Translations under genes and position numbers: made by a program
The notes under the pieces: generated by a model
The model's database searches: none
What the model saw: only the letters and a program-made list of their open reading frames with translations
Told to the model about the DNA's origin: nothing
Assembly (NCBI RefSeq): GCF_905203285.1
Contig: NZ_CAJKVK010000052.1
Location: 1-14,477 of the forward strand
DNA from: an uncultured Succinatimonas sp.
Lineage (GTDB): Bacteria > Pseudomonadota > Gammaproteobacteria > Enterobacterales > Succinivibrionaceae
DNA: 14,477 nucleotides
Reading direction: 5' to 3'
In this document: positions 1-6,172 of the stretch, in pieces
How positions within the stretch are numbered: position 1 is the stretch's first letter
Layout: the number at the start of each line of letters is the position of its first letter

Positions 1-2382
1 TTGAAGATAGTTAAGACCTATTGCACGGCGCGGGTTTTGGTTTTTATCAACCGAAAAAACTGTCAGCAGGGCATGAGTGCCGGGATAAAAATCATCGCTT
101 AATTTAAAAGTAAAAGAATTATGTCCTTTTTTAACTTCTATATTCTGGAGTTTGCTGACGCTTTTGCTGCCGAGAGCCAAAACTGCAGAACCGGAGTAAG
201 GACTTTCAAAATTTAAAGTAACATTGTCACCTTTTTGATATTGTTTTTTATCTGAGCTTAAAACAAAGCGCTCCGGGCTTTCAGGCGTGAGATAAGAAGA
301 ATAACCCTGATAAAAACGCAGGCTCGTTAATACTCCGTCGGTCTGTGCTTCAATTAAATAGGAACCGTCATTAAGCTTAACGTTTAAATTTAAAGGATTG
401 CTTGTGTCTTTGAAATCAAGTTTTCCTGAGGAAACAGGAGTTTTTGACACGATTTGCTTAAATTGCCAGCGGTTGTCGGCAAACACATATTGATAGTCGA
501 TATTTTCTTTATAAAGCGTATAGCTTCCGCTGCCGATAACGCTGCTGCCTTCTTTTGAACATAAAACAAAAGCAAGATTCTTTTCATCAGCATTTAACTG
601 CGTTTCTTTGATTCCGATTATATTATGTGAAAAGTCAATTTTGACTTCATTATTTAAAGTGATGTTTTGATTGTTCGGGGCAATTAAATTGACGCTTACT
701 GCAGCTTTTTGCGGAACGTTATTGTCATAAACACCAATCTTAAAAGAAGCGTTGCCTTTTTCATCTGTTATTGATTTAGGTAAATTGTTAAAGCGGGTAA
801 AGTTAGGGCTGTCTTTTGCATCAATGGAGAAGTGGTAATCTTTAAATGCGGCAAAAGGATGATTGTCAACCGAGTAATAAATGCTCGGATAAAGTTTAAG
901 ATCTTCTGCTGCGGATCCGTAATTATAGGATGCGTTAATTTTTACGGTATTTTTATTGATGCCGGCTTTTTGCGGTACATCGGTAAATTTTGCCGTTATA
1001 AGATTGGGAACGAATTCGTTTACGTTTATCGATAAATTTTTAAGCAGTTTATTACCTGAATACAGTTTAAATGTCCAAAGACCGCGCGATGCCTCGCTCG
1101 GTAATTGATAGTCGTAGGAGTAATAACCCACTCCTTGGTCTTTAAGCACGATATTTTCTACATTAACACCACGCGAATTGATAACCTTTAAGGTAAATGT
1201 CTTTCCTTGCAGGGCTTTAAAGTGTTCATCACGAATTATCGCGTTAAAGTGAACGTTTTCTCCCGGACGGTAGATGCCGCGATCGGTAAAAGAATAACAG
1301 TTATAGGGTAAAGCGCTTACATCTTGACCGTCATTGCCTTCAAGAAAAAGAGGGCTTTTGCGTAAATCTACTGCAAAGACGTCATTGCGCTTGGCTGCGA
1401 TAAGCGCAAGAGGTGCGTCGGCATTTTTTCCGTTAAGATAGTTTCGAGGAATAAAAGCAAAGCCTTCATGGTCGGTTTTGGTTTCATAAAGCGCCGTATT
1501 ATTGCGTGATAATAAAGTTAAATTTGCATCTTTTATAGGTTTTGCGTCCTTAAAGCTTTTTATAGCCGCATAAAGTCCGTCCGAACCTTTATACACGCTT
1601 AATCCCAAATCAGATACGGCAATGATTTTGCCTTGATAAAGAAGGTCATTATTAAAAAGATCGTTTTGATCGTCTATGTCAAAGTCTTGTTGCGCGGCAA
1701 CGGTAAGATACAATCCGCTTTTATCTAAATCTTTTGTCAATGTGCTTATATTAATCGTACTTTGCAGCTTTTCATTGTACTGACCGTTTAAGCGCAGCTC
1801 TTTTTCTAAAACTAAAATACCGTGATTTTTTATAAGATCGGCTATTTCGTAGCGTGAAATGTTCTCAACGCTGTAACGGTAAAGATCAAGGGCATTAAGG
1901 TCAGATAAGGATAATTTGTATAAATAAAGTTTAACGGATTTAAGATTTACGGTATTTAGGGTTATTGTCGGATCGCTTAATGTCGTTACGTTGCCTTTTT
2001 CTAAGGTTAAAGAAGAAGGGGCTTTTGCAAGAGTAAAAGTCTTTTTGACATCGGATGGCAATTTTAAATTATTCTTAGATGCAAGACCTTTTTTTAATAT
2101 TGCCGTGTAGGTGGTACCGTGCTTTAAGGAGTTGAGGCAAAGAGCATTGTCATTTAAAGAAGGAACTGCGGTTAACTCTTTTTTACCGGAATATAGTTCG
2201 ATGAATCCTTCAAGGTTTGATTCGCTTTTAGAGCCTTGCATTAGATCATTAAATAAAAAGCATACCGAAGGCGGAGTAATTTCCGATCTCTCAACTGTTT
2301 TTGTGACGACAAGATCTGCAGCCTGTGCCTGTTCAAATAATGCGGCAAGTATTATTGCAAGAGGTATATAAGTACGGCGCAT
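1..2382 (-). CDS. Alpha-2-macroglobulin family protein, N-terminal 794 residues (C-terminus outside window)
   Basis: The frame is open without a stop from the ATG at 2382 to the left edge, giving 794 residues. Residues 1-21 form an export signal (MRRTYIPL, a hydrophobic core, then AQA before ADL), a signal peptidase I site with no lipobox cysteine. The rest reads as consecutive beta-sandwich macroglobulin (MG) domains. Near residues 365-380 is the hallmark SFTDRGIYRPGENVHF, typical of bacterial alpha-2-macroglobulins such as YfhM and YfaS. Family members usually have about 1,500-1,900 residues, so roughly half is visible. The bait region, any thioester (CxEQ) and the complement-like domain would lie beyond the edge. 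The family traps attacking proteases in the periplasm, often together with penicillin-binding protein 1C. The start is supported by AAGGAG five bases upstream (2388-2393 area). The repeat-protein gene lies 55 bp upstream in the same direction with no clear terminator between, so co-transcription is possible. Confidence 0.9.
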   Translation of the reverse strand, partial: MRRTYIPLAIILAALFEQAQAADLVVTKTVERSEITPPSVCFLFNDLMQGSKSESNLEGFIELYSGKKELTAVPSLNDNALCLNSLKHGTTYTAILKKGLASKNNLKLPSDVKKTFTLAKAPSSLTLEKGNVTTLSDPTITLNTVNLKSVKLYLYKLSLSDLNALDLYRYSVENISRYEIADLIKNHGILVLEKELRLNGQYNEKLQSTINISTLTKDLDKSGLYLTVAAQQDFDIDDQNDLFNNDLLYQGKIIAVSDLGLSVYKGSDGLYAAIKSFKDAKPIKDANLTLLSRNNTALYETKTDHEGFAFIPRNYLNGKNADAPLALIAAKRNDVFAVDLRKSPLFLEGNDGQDVSALPYNCYSFTDRGIYRPGENVHFNAIIRDEHFKALQGKTFTLKVINSRGVNVENIVLKDQGVGYYSYDYQLPSEASRGLWTFKLYSGNKLLKNLSINVNEFVPNLITAKFTDVPQKAGINKNTVKINASYNYGSAAEDLKLYPSIYYSVDNHPFAAFKDYHFSIDAKDSPNFTRFNNLPKSITDEKGNASFKIGVYDNNVPQKAAVSVNLIAPNNQNITLNNEVKIDFSHNIIGIKETQLNADEKNLAFVLCSKEGSSVIGSGSYTLYKENIDYQYVFADNRWQFKQIVSKTPVSSGKLDFKDTSNPLNLNVKLNDGSYLIEAQTDGVLTSLRFYQGYSSYLTPESPERFVLSSDKKQYQKGDNVTLNFESPYSGSAVLALGSKSVSKLQNIEVKKGHNSFTFKLSDDFYPGTHALLTVFSVDKNQNPRRAIGLNYLQ

Positions 2383-2437
2383 AAAAACTCCTTGTGGTAA
2401 GCTTTTTTTAGTTTACTTCTTAAAGCCTAGTGTAGAC

Positions 2438-2785
2438 TTAGGACAAATCAAGCAGTTTTAGCAAATAAGCAAGGACTGCGATATTAATGTGTCCGTCGGT
2501 TTTGGCGAGAACTTTAAATCTAGCATCCTTAAGAACACTGCCGTCAAATGTACAAATAGCTTTAAAATGATTGTCTTTTAAGGTCTTTCCGTCAAAAGAG
2601 GCTATTTTTTGCAGCTTGGCGTTTTTGATATCTTTGCCGTCAAAGGTTAGAAGGGTTTTAAAATGCGGATCCTGCAGCTTTTTACCGTCAAAAGTTGCGA
2701 TGGTTTTAAAATGCGGATCAATTAACTTTCGTCCGTCGAAGGTTGCAAGCACATTAAAATGATCGTCTTTAATTGTAGTAGGCAT
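2438..2785 (-). CDS. Small protein built of six 16-residue FDGK-type repeats, function unknown
   Basis: This 115-residue protein has no signal peptide. Residues 8 to about 98 are six tandem units of exactly 16 residues with the pattern xHFKxIATFDGKxLxD. The FDG triplet recurs at residues 16, 32, 48, 64 and 80, and a degenerate TDG follows at 96-98. Each unit has alternating hydrophobics around a DG turn, which suggests a beta-hairpin or beta-roll repeat. A short hydrophobic tail (INIAVLAYLLKLLDLS) ends the protein. It is not an RTX repeat, because GGxGxD is absent. I do not recognise a named family. The ATG is supported by AGGAG at 2792-2796, six bases upstream. Periodicity and ribosome binding site both favour a real gene over the shorter antisense frame. 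It is encoded just ahead of the alpha-2-macroglobulin gene, but a functional link is only a guess. Confidence 0.75.
   Translation of the reverse strand: MPTTIKDDHFNVLATFDGRKLIDPHFKTIATFDGKKLQDPHFKTLLTFDGKDIKNAKLQKIASFDGKTLKDNHFKAICTFDGSVLKDARFKVLAKTDGHINIAVLAYLLKLLDLS
2492..2761 (-). repeat. Tandem 48-bp coding repeat, about six units
   Basis: The DNA repeats with a 48-bp period that matches the 16-residue protein repeat. The 17-mer gttttaaaatgcggatc occurs exactly at 2655-2671 and again at 2703-2719, 48 bp apart. Other units have diverged but keep the ccgtcaaa core that encodes FDG. The near-identity of these two units points to recent duplication or conversion within the array. Confidence 0.85.
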
Positions 2786-2889
2786 TCTTAACTCCTAATG
2801 TTTGTATGTTTTTTCTTAGTTTAGGCTCTTTTGACATGATTTATCGGTTTTTTTCTTAAATTTGTTCTAGTTCTGCTTAAAATTGCGGC

Positions 2890-2918
2890 TTGATTTTGTT
2901 TTTGCCTAAAAAGATAAT
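2890..2918 (+). promoter_or_regulatory. Sigma-70 promoter for dgkA-tadA-rhtB
   Basis: A TTGATT -35 (2890-2895) and a GATAAT -10 (2913-2918) are separated by 17 bp. This predicts a start near 2925 and a leader of about 40 bases to the dgkA ATG at 2964. GAGG at 2952-2955 is the ribosome binding site. No hairpin lies in between. Confidence 0.6.
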
Positions 2919-2963
2919 TTACATTGAAATTTTCAAGGCAAAAGAAGGCGTGAGGTTACTTTA

Positions 2964-3347
2964 ATGGCAAAGCCCGGTGCTACCGGTTTAAGAAGGATCT
3001 TAAATGCAGGTTATTATAGTTTTAAAGGATTTAAAGCAGGATTTAAGCATGAAGCCGCGGTGCGTCAGGAACTGTTTTTAGCGATTCCTCTTACACTTTT
3101 GTCTTTTTATCTTGCTGACGATTTGGCTGTTCTTTTGCTTTTAATTATTCTTCCGTGGCTTACTCTTGCTTTTGAACTGGTTAACTCGGCAATTGAAGCC
3201 GTGGTTGACCGCATCGGCAATGAATATCATGAACTCTCGGGTAGAGCAAAGGATTTGGGATCTGCATGTGTGTTCGTGCTTTTAATCTTAACTTTGTTTG
3301 CCTATTTTGCTGCATTTATGTATAAATTTGCGCTTTGGAGTTTTTAG
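2964..3347 (+). CDS. dgkA: Diacylglycerol kinase DgkA
   Basis: This 127-residue integral membrane kinase phosphorylates diacylglycerol to phosphatidic acid at the inner membrane, recycling the lipid released during membrane-derived oligosaccharide or LPS modification. The N-terminal amphipathic part (GFKAGFKHEAAVRQE) is followed by three membrane segments at about 37-50, 54-76 and 99-124. The conserved active-site stretch FELVNSAIEAVVDRIG followed by EYHELSGRAKDLGSA covers residues 70-101. It keeps Glu71, Asn74, Glu78, Lys96 and Asp97, the equivalents of the catalytic and metal-binding residues of the E. coli enzyme. Length is normal for the trimeric proteobacterial form (about 121 residues). 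It is the first gene of an operon; its TAG stop shares a base with the GTG start of tadA. Confidence 0.96.
   Translation: MAKPGATGLRRILNAGYYSFKGFKAGFKHEAAVRQELFLAIPLTLLSFYLADDLAVLLLLIILPWLTLAFELVNSAIEAVVDRIGNEYHELSGRAKDLGSACVFVLLILTLFAYFAAFMYKFALWSF
3337..3340 (+). promoter_or_regulatory. Ribosome binding site inside dgkA that sets the tadA GTG start
   Basis: GGAG lies within the last codons of dgkA and is six bases from GTG 3347. The stop of dgkA (TAG 3345-3347) overlaps the GTG, a layout typical of translational coupling. Confidence 0.65.
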
Positions 3348-3874
3348 TGGCAGAGCTTAATGACGAATACTTTATGTCGCTTGCTTTAAGTCAGGCACGT
3401 CATGCTTGGGATTTAGGCGAAATCCCGGTAGGCGCCGTCATTGTCAATGCGGCAAATGAAATAGTATCTGTAGGCTGCAATCGAACAATTATCGATAACG
3501 ATCCTTGCGCTCACGCTGAAATCGTTGCACTGCGCGATGCCGGTAAAGTGCTTGATACTTACCGTCTTACCGATCTTACTATGTATGTAACCTTAGAACC
3601 GTGCTGTATGTGCTCTGGTGCATTGATTCATGCCAGGTTAAAACGGCTTGTTTATGGTGCAAAAGATCCGAAAACGGGCGCTTGCGGATCTGTTTTTGAC
3701 GTTCTTATCGATTCAAGACATAATCATAAAATTGCTGTTGAAGGCGGGGTGCTTGAAGATGCATGCTCGGAACTTTTAAAAAGCTTTTTTAAAATGCGGC
3801 GCAGCATGCAAAAAGAAGGCCGAGACTGGATACTAGAGCGAGGCATGACGCGCTTTTGGCAGAAAAATCGTTAA
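3347..3874 (+). CDS. tadA: tRNA-specific adenosine deaminase TadA
   Basis: This zinc enzyme deaminates A34 to inosine in the anticodon of tRNA-Arg(ACG); it is essential in most bacteria. Counting from the GTG at 3347 (175 residues), the cytidine-deaminase motif HAE lies at 56-58 (His56 ligand, Glu58 proton shuttle) and PCCMC at 85-89 (Cys86 and Cys89 ligands). The segments EIPVGAVIV and KDPKTGACGS are typical of TadA. The frame also opens with a TTG at 3335, but that codon lies upstream of the ribosome binding site. GGAG at 3337-3340, six bases before the GTG, together with the TAGTG overlap with the dgkA stop, makes the GTG the better start. The C-terminal tail after FFKMRR (residues about 150-175) is basic, as in E. 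coli TadA. Confidence 0.96.
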   Translation: MAELNDEYFMSLALSQARHAWDLGEIPVGAVIVNAANEIVSVGCNRTIIDNDPCAHAEIVALRDAGKVLDTYRLTDLTMYVTLEPCCMCSGALIHARLKRLVYGAKDPKTGACGSVFDVLIDSRHNHKIAVEGGVLEDACSELLKSFFKMRRSMQKEGRDWILERGMTRFWQKNR

Positions 3875-3896
3875 GGTTTTTATATAAGGACAAAAA

Positions 3897-4520
3897 ATGG
3901 ATTTTTCGGTCTGGACCGCCTTTTGTGCCGCTTCCATCGTTTTAGCAATGGCACCGGGTCCTGATAATTTGTTTGTTTTATCTCAAAGCGCCATATACGG
4001 TCCGCGCTCCGGAATTATCGTAGTACTAGGTTTATGCTCAGGACTTGTCATTCAGACGCTGTGCGCGGCATGCGGTATTGCGGCTGTGGTAGCGGCAATT
4101 CCCGCTTTGTTTTTTGCCATTAAGCTTGCAGGTGCTTTGTATCTTTTTTATTTAGCCTATAAAGCCTGGGTTCATGCTAAAGATGAAATAACGTCAGGCA
4201 GCGGAACGAAAAAGACCGGACTGATGTTGTGGCGCCGCGGTCTTATTATGAATATTACCAATCCTAAAGTTCAGATTTTCTTTTTAGCCTTTTTCCCGCA
4301 ATTTGTCGCAAAAGGTACTCAGGGCATGGATTTGGTGTTGCAGATGGTAATTCAGGGCATCACATTTATTGCCGCAACATTATTGGTTTTTTCCGCCGTA
4401 GCCTTTTGCGCGGGAGCTCTTGCCGCTAAAGTAAAAAGTCCGACTGTCCGTTTTTATTTAAACAGATTGTCGGCACTTTTATTTGTTATCCTGGCTCTTA
4501 CTACATTGCTTTTAGGTTAA
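3897..4520 (+). CDS. LysE/RhtB family amino acid exporter
   Basis: This 207-residue inner-membrane protein has about six hydrophobic segments. The family signature APGPDNLFV is at residues 19-27 and the second conserved block NPKVQIFFLAFFPQF is at about 122-136. RhtB-type carriers export neutral or basic amino acids or homoserine lactones using the proton gradient; the substrate cannot be told from sequence. AAGGA at 3886-3890 is six bases ahead of the ATG. The gene is 22 bp after tadA with no terminator between, so it probably belongs to the dgkA-tadA operon, which ends at the hairpin just downstream. Confidence 0.9.
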   Translation: MDFSVWTAFCAASIVLAMAPGPDNLFVLSQSAIYGPRSGIIVVLGLCSGLVIQTLCAACGIAAVVAAIPALFFAIKLAGALYLFYLAYKAWVHAKDEITSGSGTKKTGLMLWRRGLIMNITNPKVQIFFLAFFPQFVAKGTQGMDLVLQMVIQGITFIAATLLVFSAVAFCAGALAAKVKSPTVRFYLNRLSALLFVILALTTLLLG

Positions 4521-4526
4521 TAATAT

Positions 4527-4550
4527 CCCGCCTTTTTCGTTAAAGGCGGG
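4527..4550. terminator. Convergent hairpin between the RhtB-type gene and the 4-hydroxybutyrate dehydrogenase gene
   Basis: A perfect 9-bp stem, CCCGCCTTT with AAAGGCGGG, encloses the loop TTCGTT. The two convergent genes end at 4520 and 4560. The T-tract is modest on both strands (agtcttacttt on plus), so it may serve both directions weakly. Confidence 0.7.
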
Positions 4551-4559
4551 AGTCTTACT

Positions 4560-5684
4560 TTACAGTAAATCCTTGTAAATTTTAGCTATTTCTCCAACGG
4601 TAAGCTGAACATAACCGTTGGCAATCAGCATATGCTGACGGGTTAAAACCATGTCGGTAAATTCAAGGATTTGATTTTCTTTCATGCCGTAACTTGAAAG
4701 CGGTTTTCGCTGCATCAGCGTTCCGCACAGATTATCGCTTTTAATTAAAGCGTTTTCTTTAGTGCAATTGAGAGTTGCCGCAATTATTTCCTCAATATCG
4801 CCAAGTGCGCCGGTAGGGTTTTTAGCCGCATAAATTTTAAGTACTTCGTTAAAAACGAGATAATTGGCTTCACCGTGAGGGATCTTCAATCTTATCGACA
4901 AAGGATAAGATAGGGCATGAACAGCGGCACAGCCGGCGTTTGCATAAGATAAACCGGAAAGAGTGCCGGCAGTTTGCAATTGCTTATAGCTTTTTTCAAG
5001 ATCTGAAGCACCAAGACTCGTTACGTCCTTCCACACTTCAAGAATTTTCTGCATGGCATCTTTTGCCAAAGCTTGAGAAAAAGGAGTGGCAAGTGGTGAT
5101 AGATATGATTCAAAAGCGTGTACGAAGGCATCAAAAGAACTTGCGGCTAAGACTTTAAGCGGGATACCGGATAAAAACTCAGGGCAGAGTATCGCTTTGT
5201 CAGCGCACAAAAGTTCATCATCTAAAATAAACTGAGCACCTAAATCCGGAACATATACAGCGCAAAACTGCGTTACTTCAGATCCTGTTCCGGGCGTCGT
5301 CGGAATTAAAATCAATTCACGGGCTTTATGGAGCTGAATATTTTGTGCGAACAGATTTTTAACGGGAACTGCAGTTTCAAGAGCCAAGAGTTTTGCCAGA
5401 TCTAACACGGCTCCGCCGCCGATGCCGATTACTCTTGAACATTGAGCTCCCGATTCTGCTGCAACCTTTTCAATGAGCTCTTCTGAATTTGGTCCGTGTG
5501 ATATGTAGTCGTCGCGAATTATGACGCGGGCATCTTTGACTTTATTTTCAAGATATTTATCAAAAATACGGCTTTCAGTAAGAAGAAGATCGTTTTTATT
5601 AAGATCAAGATAAGTAAGCAAGGAAGTTACATCATCAAAATTTATGATTTCACTTTTAATTCGAAAGGCTTTTTTGATAGACAT
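4560..5684 (-). CDS. 4hbD: NAD-dependent 4-hydroxybutyrate dehydrogenase (iron-containing alcohol dehydrogenase family)
   Basis: This 374-residue group III alcohol dehydrogenase interconverts succinate semialdehyde and 4-hydroxybutyrate. From memory, its C-terminal half follows the Clostridium kluyveri enzyme very closely, including VHALSYP, PHGEANYLVF, KNPTG and RKPL.SYGMKE. The nucleotide-binding turn GIGGGAVLDLAK is at 87-98, PTTPGTGSEVT at 128-138, and the metal ligands are Asp185, His189, His256 and His270. The frame extends to a TTG at 5699, but I place the start at ATG 5684. A strong GGGGGA lies seven bases ahead of it, and the predicted transcription start (about 5704) leaves only a short leader. 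Length matches the family (about 371). The gene stands alone: no CoA-transferase or succinyl-CoA reductase gene is nearby. A perfect FNR box in its promoter suggests anaerobic induction. Confidence 0.88.
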   Translation of the reverse strand: MSIKKAFRIKSEIINFDDVTSLLTYLDLNKNDLLLTESRIFDKYLENKVKDARVIIRDDYISHGPNSEELIEKVAAESGAQCSRVIGIGGGAVLDLAKLLALETAVPVKNLFAQNIQLHKARELILIPTTPGTGSEVTQFCAVYVPDLGAQFILDDELLCADKAILCPEFLSGIPLKVLAASSFDAFVHAFESYLSPLATPFSQALAKDAMQKILEVWKDVTSLGASDLEKSYKQLQTAGTLSGLSYANAGCAAVHALSYPLSIRLKIPHGEANYLVFNEVLKIYAAKNPTGALGDIEEIIAATLNCTKENALIKSDNLCGTLMQRKPLSSYGMKENQILEFTDMVLTRQHMLIANGYVQLTVGEIAKIYKDLL

Positions 5685-5691
5685 AAGAAAA

Positions 5692-5697
5692 TCCCCC
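5692..5697 (-). promoter_or_regulatory. Ribosome binding site fixing the 4hbD start
   Basis: Read on the minus strand, GGGGGA is followed by seven bases and then the ATG at 5684. The TTG at 5699 would lie upstream of it and has no such site. Confidence 0.6.
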
Positions 5698-5710
5698 AAA
5701 GTCTTCTTAC

Positions 5711-5716
5711 AGCATA
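5711..5716 (-). promoter_or_regulatory. -10 box of the 4hbD promoter
   Basis: TATGCT on the minus strand occupies -12 to -7 if transcription starts at 5704. That start places the centre of the FNR box at exactly -41.5. No good -35 hexamer is needed, or seen, in a class II activator arrangement. Confidence 0.55.
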
Positions 5717-5738
5717 AGACAAAGCTTTAAAAAGTGGA

Positions 5739-5752
5739 TTGATCTTAATCAA
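5739..5752 (-). promoter_or_regulatory. Perfect FNR-type binding site upstream of 4hbD
   Basis: The sequence TTGAT-CTTA-ATCAA matches the FNR consensus TTGAT-N4-ATCAA at all ten defined bases. Its centre lies between 5745 and 5746. FNR is the oxygen-sensing iron-sulfur activator of anaerobic genes in gammaproteobacteria. The only gene reading away from it nearby is 4hbD. Confidence 0.75.
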
Positions 5753-5813
5753 AAGGGAGATAATATTTTCGATTTTTGCCTAATAGATCAAATAATTTGG
5801 TTAAAAAGGCAAT

Positions 5814-5850
5814 AAAAAACTATCCCGACTATGAAAAGTATAGTCAGGAT
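5814..5850 (-). terminator. Rho-independent terminator of infA
   Basis: On the minus strand the stem ATCCTGACTAT (5850-5840) pairs with ATAGTCGGGAT (5832-5822), with one G-U wobble. The loop is seven bases. A run of six T (5819-5814) follows, then further T-rich sequence. The same pairing on the plus strand would contain a C-A mismatch, so the structure points to the minus strand and to infA, which ends at 5870. Confidence 0.8.
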
Positions 5851-5869
5851 TAAACAATGTTTTAGAAAA

Positions 5870-6088
5870 TTAGCGGGCGCGGAAAGTAATGCGGCCTTTG
5901 GTCAAATCGTACGGGGTGATCTGAACGGTAACTTTGTCGCCGGTTAAAATGCGGATGTAGTTTTTACGCATTTTGCCGGAGATGTGGGCCATTACGATAT
6001 GTCCGTTTTCAAGCTGTACGCGAAAAGTGGTGTTCGGCAGGGTTTCAAGAACGGTACCCTGCATTTCAATGCTTTCTTCTTTTGCCAT
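5870..6088 (-). CDS. infA: Translation initiation factor IF-1
   Basis: This 72-residue OB-fold (S1-like) protein binds the ribosomal A site during initiation, together with IF-2 and IF-3. It begins MAKEESIEMQGTVLETLPN and contains the block HISGKMRKNYIRILTGDKV, ending GRITFRAR. This is nearly the E. coli sequence and has the universal length. The frame runs on upstream to a TTG at 6172, but those 28 extra codons have no family counterpart and come from the structured element and leader. Oddly, no Shine-Dalgarno sequence precedes the ATG; the 25 bases before it are almost all A and T. A promoter lies about 55 bases upstream and a terminator lies downstream, so the gene appears monocistronic. 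Confidence 0.98.
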   Translation of the reverse strand: MAKEESIEMQGTVLETLPNTTFRVQLENGHIVMAHISGKMRKNYIRILTGDKVTVQITPYDLTKGRITFRAR

Positions 6089-6142
6089 AAAAAAATCAAA
6101 AAATGTTAATAAAACGCCCAGTGGGCACCAAAAACAGCGTGA

Positions 6143-6172
6143 ATTATACAGTGACTTACTCCCCGACTTCAA
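6143..6172 (-). promoter_or_regulatory. infA promoter with its -35 inside the structured element
   Basis: On the minus strand TTGAAG (6172-6167) is followed by 18 bp and a perfect TATAAT (6148-6143). The start would be near 6136, giving a leader of about 48 bases. The -35 box lies in the loop and arm of the terminal hairpin of the adjacent structured element, while the -10 lies outside it. Confidence 0.6.

Noticed and set aside
390..1035. Short frames within the alpha-2-macroglobulin region (390-593 minus, 832-1035 plus)
   Set aside because: They lie in other frames of a continuous 794-codon reading frame with family motifs.
2492..2761. CRISPR-like array
   Set aside because: The period is 48 bp without distinct repeats and spacers, and it matches a coding 16-residue repeat.
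2571..2762. Plus-strand frame with repeating PSKV segments
   Set aside because: It is the antisense image of the 48-bp coding repeat; the minus-strand frame is longer and has a good ribosome site.
2831..2859. Promoter from the perfect TTGACA upstream of dgkA
   Set aside because: The -10 at proper spacing (TCTTAA) is poor; TTGATT-N17-GATAAT nearer the gene is better.
3335..3346. TTG start of tadA
   Set aside because: GGAG at 3337-3340 and the TAGTG overlap favour GTG 3347, which also fits the usual TadA N-terminus.
5685..5699. TTG start giving 4hbD five extra residues
   Set aside because: It lies upstream of the GGGGGA ribosome site and almost at the predicted transcript start.
6089..6172. 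N-terminal extension of infA from a TTG
   Set aside because: IF-1 is 72 residues in the family and starts MAKE; the extra codons lie in the leader, promoter and element.
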